Source: a virus
Strand: one strand, 5' to 3'
IMG/VR virus record: IMGVR_UViG_3300007519_000018
Location: 1 to 64,000 of that record
DNA: 64,000 nucleotides
The notes below the pieces were generated by a model that had not been told where the DNA came from, searched no databases, and was given only the letters and a program-made list of their open reading frames with translations. Below, piece by piece: positions 58,807-64,000 of the stretch (positions are counted from its first letter, which is position 1; every line of letters begins with the position of its first letter). The position numbers and the translations under genes were made by a program.

Positions 58807-59858
58807 TGGCTGCCGAAACAAATTCGGCTCCGCTCAACGAGCGCAGGAAATACATTGTTTTTGATGATCCATCACTACTCGGTGCCGAAACAGACATAAC
58901 AAATAGTTTAATATCTGCAAAATTTAGTTCAGGAATTGATCTTGCCACACAGCTAACTTTAGAAATAGTTGACCCAAATTTTAGTTTTGCAAGATCAAAT
59001 TACTTCTCCATAACGAGAGATGTTTACTTTAAAAGCAACTCTCTCGGATCAATCAACGAGTCATTGAAAGTATCAGGACAAATTGCGTTAGAACGACTCA
59101 AATATCACCATCTTGAGGTGTCTGCAGTTACCTGCAGTGGAGGACCGGGAACTTCTCCAATTTGGACAATAGAATGCAGAACTAAAGCGATCCAACAGAT
59201 GAGACGGGATCGCAACCCCGGAGCAATTGAGGGCGCCTCTCAGAACTATGTGATCACGGCTGGCCGAAAGTACGGAATGAACACAGTTGCCGAAACGACG
59301 TCGAAATCGAAGAATATCAACAAGGCATCAAACGACAGGCGCTCCGACTCCGCATGGGATGTCGTCAAGAGCCTCGCTAGTGAGGCCAAATTTATAACGT
59401 TCGAATCGGATGGGATTCTATTTTTTGCTTCACAAAAATGGATGCTTGGCCTATGGGGTTCAACTCGGACCAATTTTGATGCGGATTTGATTACACGTTA
59501 CGGCGGACTTCTCCGAAATGGGTACAACGTCATTCCTGTTCGCTACCCCTCAAAAGAATCCGACATTATTAGGGTTCATCAAATGCCTCAGATGAGAAGA
59601 TCCGATAACAATCCGCTGCTTGTTGAGGGTTCAATGGTGGTTGACTCTATTGCCGGGTCGATTCTCAGGCCGGGAATGACCATTCAACTCACCAACTACC
59701 CAACATTTGAGGGCCTGTACCTAATAAGTCAGGTTGACTACAATGTTCTTACCAACGATCCAGCGACAATCACTTTCCGCTCACCAGAACGCGAAGATAA
59801 AGACATCATAGACTACGTAGTCGGCGCAACGAGTCCTTCGACGGCCTACTCAAACTGA
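58806..59858 (+). CDS. baseplate hub protein (gpD/gp27-like)
   Basis: A 350-residue protein, start ATG 58806 in a TGATG overlap. LISAKFSSGIDLATQLTLEIVDP, then WTIECRTKAIQQMRRDR, SAWDVVKSLASEAKFITFESDGILFF and GSILRPGMTIQLTNYPTFEGLYLISQVDYNV follow the layout of late-control gpD/gp27 hubs. It forms the centre of the baseplate to which the spike binds. Confidence 0.82.
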   Translation: MAAETNSAPLNERRKYIVFDDPSLLGAETDITNSLISAKFSSGIDLATQLTLEIVDPNFSFARSNYFSITRDVYFKSNSLGSINESLKVSGQIALERLKYHHLEVSAVTCSGGPGTSPIWTIECRTKAIQQMRRDRNPGAIEGASQNYVITAGRKYGMNTVAETTSKSKNINKASNDRRSDSAWDVVKSLASEAKFITFESDGILFFASQKWMLGLWGSTRTNFDADLITRYGGLLRNGYNVIPVRYPSKESDIIRVHQMPQMRRSDNNPLLVEGSMVVDSIAGSILRPGMTIQLTNYPTFEGLYLISQVDYNVLTNDPATITFRSPEREDKDIIDYVVGATSPSTAYSN

Positions 59859-59872
59859 GAGGATGAGTACTG

Positions 59873-60253
59873 ATGGCTGGACAATCATATTCTACTGTCG
59901 TTGGCGGTTCGTCGAATCCTGAACCGGGCGGACTACTCTATTTCGCCACAGTTCATTCGATTTCCAACGGAAAACTTCGAGTAAATGTGCCAATGCTTGG
60001 TTTCATTAGCAGTCCGTGCGATCACCTAAATTCCTATGGGAACGACAGGTATGCAGTCGGCGATCGGGTCGTTGTCGGTTTTCTTGAAGGCGGAAAACAG
60101 TATCTGGTGCTGTTCGGTCGCGTGAACCACACTCGGACCGCTTTCCCCACATACGGACAGTACTTGGCACTTGCCGGTCGAGTTTCTGCACTCGAATCTA
60201 CCGTAGCAACACTACAAGCTGCCGTCACGGCACTCCAAGGACACACCCATTAA
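59873..60253 (+). CDS. baseplate spike protein (gpV/gp5-like)
   Basis: A 126-residue protein with an OB-fold core (FATVHSISNGKLRVNVPMLG; AVGDRVVVGFLEGGKQYLVLFGRV) as in gpV. A short trimeric coiled coil follows (GRVSALESTVATLQAAVTALQ), ending in GHTH. An HxH ending is where central spikes bind an iron ion at the tip. There is no lysozyme domain; peptidoglycan cutting is probably done by the tape measure's M15 domain. Confidence 0.85.
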   Translation: MAGQSYSTVVGGSSNPEPGGLLYFATVHSISNGKLRVNVPMLGFISSPCDHLNSYGNDRYAVGDRVVVGFLEGGKQYLVLFGRVNHTRTAFPTYGQYLALAGRVSALESTVATLQAAVTALQGHTH

Positions 60254-60303
60254 TAAGAGCACATGCTAACGTCGTGTAAACTGGAGTTTGTAAGGAGATC
60301 AAC

Positions 60304-60600
60304 ATGGACGCAATCAAATTTCCGCTAAAATTCAGCAAGGCCGGTATCGACCGCTTAACAGACGGAACAACCGACTACTACAAGCAACTACTCGCTCTTT
60401 CCATAATCACCGAACCCCACTCACTCCCAATCACACCAGATTTTGGGATTTGGGACCCAACATTCAACACCGTGGAAAAAGGTCAATTTGTCCTGCACGC
60501 GGCAAGATTTGTGCCGGAGGTCGAGATCGGTGAGATCGACTCCAGCGTTGACGACAGCGGACAGAACATCGTATCTTTCTCATTCACGGTTAGGGGCTAA
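60304..60600 (+). CDS. gp25-like baseplate wedge protein
   Basis: A 98-residue protein between spike and J-like genes, the usual place of gp25. KFPLKFSKAGIDRLTDGT, YYKQLLALSIITEPHSLPITPDFGIWDP, then VEIGEIDSSVDDSGQNIVSFSFTV fit gp25 (an IRxxLxxx-type helix, then P-D-F-G, then a C-terminal beta hairpin). Ribosome site AAGGAG. Confidence 0.75.
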   Translation: MDAIKFPLKFSKAGIDRLTDGTTDYYKQLLALSIITEPHSLPITPDFGIWDPTFNTVEKGQFVLHAARFVPEVEIGEIDSSVDDSGQNIVSFSFTVRG

Positions 60601-60605
60601 TCGCC

Positions 60606-61835
60606 ATGCCTGCAGATTTTTCTCAGTACGTCGATCTGATACCATACGATCTATCCCCGACCGACGTTTATCTGGGGGCGATCGAGTTGGGTCGTGTCGT
60701 CCTGCCTGAATTCGAGATCCGCCAAGGAACACCAGACGACGCGATGTTGCAAGCGTTCTCCTATATTACGGCACTCAACGTTGGAGCAATCAACCGGATA
60801 CCACCAAGACTCATGGAGGGAATCGCCGCCCTGATGGGGGTGCCGCGGAACTATGGCCAAAAGGCTACGGTTTCGGCGACGATAACACTAAACGACTATG
60901 AGTCTTTCGTGTTGCCTATAGGGACTATTTTTATTCACTCGACTTCGACAGTCGTTGGGGTGATGACGACTCAATACGAAACGACAGAGGCGGTGAGCGT
61001 TGACCAGTCTGACGCGGAAGATGGCTCGGGAAACCCAAATCCTGTCCCAACCGTAGATGTTCAGTTGGCGGCTTCCTACGTTGGAATCAGCCCACACATT
61101 AATGCCGGAGACAATCTTCAGGTGGAAACGATCCTCCCTCAAATTGCGTCCACCATTTATTTAGGAGACTTTTTGAATGGAAGCAATCCGGAGGACGGTT
61201 CTTATTACCTGTCACGGGCAAGAACCTATCTTGAAAGCCTGTCGTCCAATACGGCAACCGCACGACAGGTGGAAGCGCACGTTCTGACAACTTTCAATTA
61301 CGCTACGCGTTGCAAGGTGTACGATCTGACCGATAGTGATAGTTCGGTTTTGTTCACCGCAACCGACGCTCCGGGTAATGCAGCGATATTTGTTTGGGGT
61401 GTTGAGGCCGCCGTCACCTCAAGTCGTCTTTACGATATTCTCGTTTCCGTCACAACCAAATCAACCGCAGGCCTGTACTTTACGGCTTCCAACTTTACAA
61501 CGGTGAATGTGGGAGTTCAGGCCAGTGTCGCCTACAACTCTTCTTACGTTGCTGCAGATGTTGAAGATGCCATTACTGTTGCGTTGCTAGGGTTCCTGTC
61601 CCCCAATGGGTTCACTAGCAAGGCCGAGAAGATCAAAGTGACTGAACTTCAATCAATCGTTTCCAGTGTTGATGGTGTCGATTTTGTCGACAGTTTGACA
61701 ATTTCCGATGCCAGCAACCTTCCTAGCGGCATTATTCAGCTGAATGCAAATGGGGACATTGAATTCTTGAGGAAAGGCCTTCTCGCCACGAGTAATGAGT
61801 TAAACATTTCAATTTCATTGTTCAGTCAATCATGA
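60606..61835 (+). CDS. baseplate J-like protein (gp6-like wedge)
   Basis: A 409-residue protein. IRQGTPDDAMLQAFSYITALNVGAIN and GIAALMGVPRNYGQKATVSATITL are the J-like N-terminus. YYLSRARTYLESLSSNTATARQVEAHVLT and the C-terminal VEDAITVALLGFLSPN, KVTELQSIVSSVDGVDFVDSL fit the family. It builds the baseplate wedge with the gp25-like protein. Confidence 0.92.
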   Translation: MPADFSQYVDLIPYDLSPTDVYLGAIELGRVVLPEFEIRQGTPDDAMLQAFSYITALNVGAINRIPPRLMEGIAALMGVPRNYGQKATVSATITLNDYESFVLPIGTIFIHSTSTVVGVMTTQYETTEAVSVDQSDAEDGSGNPNPVPTVDVQLAASYVGISPHINAGDNLQVETILPQIASTIYLGDFLNGSNPEDGSYYLSRARTYLESLSSNTATARQVEAHVLTTFNYATRCKVYDLTDSDSSVLFTATDAPGNAAIFVWGVEAAVTSSRLYDILVSVTTKSTAGLYFTASNFTTVNVGVQASVAYNSSYVAADVEDAITVALLGFLSPNGFTSKAEKIKVTELQSIVSSVDGVDFVDSLTISDASNLPSGIIQLNANGDIEFLRKGLLATSNELNISISLFSQS

Positions 61836-64000
61836 CAGTCGAAGACGCAAACCTCTTAAACGGGTATGATGCCCTTGAGGCGTTCCGACGTACCGACTTG
61901 AGTGTTCGACCGGTTTCTGAAGTGACTTCGAATCACACTTGGACCAGTAACAATGCGTCGATGGTTGTTTCAGAGGAGGAGTCGCAGCGGTACGTTGCTA
62001 ACTATTTTTCACTTGCGGTTACCCCTAATAACACAAACACTGTAACCGTGTCGCTGCCGAGTATTGCACTTCCGGCTGATAGACCCAAAAATTTTGTTTC
62101 AGAGTTGCATATTTCGGTGTACAGCAATTCCAGCATGTCAGTTTCTGCTCGCATCGCCCCAAGCGGCGAAAGCCTCCCAAGTTGGGGAGCCACAACAACG
62201 CGTCCGACGGCATGGGAGGTTGTTCGGTCAAATACATTCAGCGTGCCGACAGATGCTGGTTACACGCACGCGAAGACTTCCATTACGTTCTCCGGACATG
62301 ACGGGCAACCTTTTTACATAACAATGCCGGTTTTTAGCAATGACCTCTTTTTCCGCGAAAGCGGTTTTGTGAATGTGGCTCGCCGGTTCATGCCTTCATA
62401 CTACTGGGACATCGACTCTCAGCAGGAAAATCCCAGCAACCCGATGTACCGTTTGTTCGATATTTTCACTCGCCACGCGAACGAAACATCTGTGACGTAC
62501 GAAAAGTACTTCAGCTTTGAGCCAGACGAGCGTTTAGCCACCGACGTCGACGGCGAACTTACACTCAGCACTTTGGTGAACCCAAGTGTGATCGATCCGG
62601 CAAACCGGTCTTGGCTGTCCCAGTTCACGGGGGCGGCGTTGCGCTCCAACGCTGATGCAATCAACTTCGAATACGATGTGTTCACGAAAGAAACCAACGT
62701 TTCCGGCAATTCTGTAAACGCAGGTGCCCTCTGGTCTGTTGTTGACTTGCATGCCGATATGGGCGAACTTGCTACAAACGGAATTTCATCAGATGACACT
62801 CTAAGGGACATCGTTGACCAGTTCGTCACAAGTGGATCTGCTGTTACTTGGGACATGGTAAAGGGTTCTGCCGGATCTAACAAAACTGAACTAACAACTA
62901 TTACGTATACGGCGGCTACGACGTCTCCTGCATTGGCATACACTTACGAGGGTCCGTTCAGTCTGCCCGTCACTGATCCGGTCTCGTTGCGTCAATCCGA
63001 TCTTCATGGCATTATCACTGCGGCTGACGACCTTTCCAGTTCTTCGCTAACCCTGAAAAGTAGATTCTCTGACCCTGTGCTCAAAAGCAGGGTGGAAGGA
63101 AACTTTGTTTTTTCTGTAGCAAATCAATTAACCGGTGAAGACACTACGAGAATTTATGAATCATTATACGATTCTCCATCTTCGGAATTTGTCTACAGCG
63201 TGGATGCAAATTTCAGTGGCTACACAGTAGCTGGATCGACGGATGATAACTATTCAACCGACTGTGATGCTTTAGGTAAAGTGGTTGCCACCGGTCGTAT
63301 TTCATATACGTCGGGAGGTTCGGACACCGGTATTTTAGAAATATTTGAAAAGCCTGACGCAGATTCTGTTTACGGTTCCCCCACAACTTTTTCGCATTCT
63401 GAAGATGCGGGCAACTCTTCTCTCGGGTTCAATCATCGCGTCAGAGTGTCCTACGACGGAACCGCCGTCGGGTCGATGCGTGGCGTCACCAATGATCTCA
63501 TCCGAGTTTACGGCAAAGATCCTTCCACTGGGAACTGGGCTATTCGTGGGAGCAGCATTACTGTTGACGTATCCGATTTTTGGCTCAACTCGGATGGAAC
63601 AAAATTGTTGGTCATCGGAACCAATAACACTGTCCGATTTTTTGAATTCGATATCACCGACGGATGGGCTGAAACACGCGCACAGATAACGCCAACGTGG
63701 ACAGTCACTGGACCTAATTCTTCTTCCGCCAGATGCTCCATGAATAGTGACGGATCAATAATCGCTATTTCTCACCCGTATGCAACGTTCAATGGGTTTG
63801 ACGACGACGGAAACGCACTGTCGTATGCATCCGCTGGCATTGTTGAAACTTATATGTGGTTGAATTCGGCGTGGATAGCAATAGAAACACCACAGATTGG
63901 CGTCGCATCAGATCTTTCTGGAATCGAAATTAGACTTGATAGTTACGGGAGAACGCTTGCCGTTGGAGTTCCAAACTACGACAGTGGAGTTGGATGCGTT
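61832..64000 (+). CDS. tail/baseplate protein with beta-propeller-like part, cut by window end
   Basis: ATG at 61832 (ATGA overlap) opens a frame that stays open to the window end (723 codons). The first 250 residues (FRRTDLSVRPVSEV; FDIFTRHANETSVTYEKYFSF) probably bind the baseplate wedge. The last 150 visible residues show repeats of the type DFWLNSDGTKLLVIGTNN and CSMNSDGSIIAISHPYA, then IRLDSYGRTLAVGVPNYDSG, each with SxDGxxLAIG as in FG-GAP/seven-bladed propellers. This suggests a receptor-binding or adhesin part. The 3' end is unseen. Confidence 0.7.
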   Translation, partial: MTVEDANLLNGYDALEAFRRTDLSVRPVSEVTSNHTWTSNNASMVVSEEESQRYVANYFSLAVTPNNTNTVTVSLPSIALPADRPKNFVSELHISVYSNSSMSVSARIAPSGESLPSWGATTTRPTAWEVVRSNTFSVPTDAGYTHAKTSITFSGHDGQPFYITMPVFSNDLFFRESGFVNVARRFMPSYYWDIDSQQENPSNPMYRLFDIFTRHANETSVTYEKYFSFEPDERLATDVDGELTLSTLVNPSVIDPANRSWLSQFTGAALRSNADAINFEYDVFTKETNVSGNSVNAGALWSVVDLHADMGELATNGISSDDTLRDIVDQFVTSGSAVTWDMVKGSAGSNKTELTTITYTAATTSPALAYTYEGPFSLPVTDPVSLRQSDLHGIITAADDLSSSSLTLKSRFSDPVLKSRVEGNFVFSVANQLTGEDTTRIYESLYDSPSSEFVYSVDANFSGYTVAGSTDDNYSTDCDALGKVVATGRISYTSGGSDTGILEIFEKPDADSVYGSPTTFSHSEDAGNSSLGFNHRVRVSYDGTAVGSMRGVTNDLIRVYGKDPSTGNWAIRGSSITVDVSDFWLNSDGTKLLVIGTNNTVRFFEFDITDGWAETRAQITPTWTVTGPNSSSARCSMNSDGSIIAISHPYATFNGFDDDGNALSYASAGIVETYMWLNSAWIAIETPQIGVASDLSGIEIRLDSYGRTLAVGVPNYDSGVGCV

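Noticed and set aside
1-64000. tRNA genes, integrase, repressor or att sites
   Set aside because: I looked for cloverleaf-like sequence and for lysogeny proteins and found none that I can support.

Overview
The window is a contiguous part of a large tailed-phage genome with a contractile tail (myovirus morphology). It carries an HK97-type head module (portal, S78-like prohead protease, major capsid protein), a terminase large subunit, a tail sheath and tube pair, a frameshifted tail assembly chaperone, a tape measure protein and a baseplate set (hub, spike, gp25-like, J-like). I see no integrase, repressor, tRNA or rRNA. An actinobacterial host is plausible: the zinc-ribbon/PepSY head protein, the cobalamin-dependent RNR and several small head-associated modules resemble those of actinophages as I remember them. 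That is inference. Both window ends cut through genes.

Layout. 1-1369 (+): small coupled genes including a macro-domain protein. 1380-2727 (-): a TesB-like thioesterase, an unknown protein and a membrane-anchored LysM-like protein. 2728-3930: an odd segment with a 64-bp tandem repeat, an abrupt strand-composition switch near 3065, a frameshifted SGNH-hydrolase-like remnant and a truncated carbamoyltransferase. 4107-6796 (-): two 2OG-Fe(II) oxygenase-like genes, a PD-(D/E)XK-like nuclease and a lysine/alanine-rich basic protein. 6842-9822 (+): two unknown genes and a class II ribonucleotide reductase. 9815-10568 (-): a small SNase-type nuclease operon.

10669-38423 (-) is the head operon, read right to left: membrane protein, portal, prohead protease, acidic zinc-ribbon/PepSY protein, a long run of giant genes, then the major capsid protein with a strong terminator. 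In most HK97-type phages protease and capsid genes are near neighbours. Here about 19 kb separates them, filled by modular proteins of 555-1680 residues. These share short signature modules: a calcium-loop-like DGDxDG element, cysteine elements and repeated G-[LM]-R-S-x-[RK] boxes. Each carries a different candidate effector domain: zeta-toxin-like kinase, ADP-ribosyltransferase-like, HExxH metalloprotease (twice), and one possible kinase-like fold. The prohead protease is itself a member, with about 1,450 extra residues. This looks like a family of virion-packaged, possibly protease-processed cargo proteins and is the most interesting part of the window.

38484-64000 (+): terminase with a class 3-type intein in its Walker A motif, a recombination block (Rad52-like annealase, RecB/Cas4-like nuclease, HNH protein, RuvC-like resolvase), a ParB / small ORF / PAPS-reductase-like / ParB cassette, head-tail connectors, then tail and baseplate genes. 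Nearly all genes are packed with ATGA, GTGA, TGATG or TAATG stop-start overlaps, so translational coupling is the rule. A recurrent TACAAT hexamer marks several of the few intergenic gaps and may be the phage -10 element.
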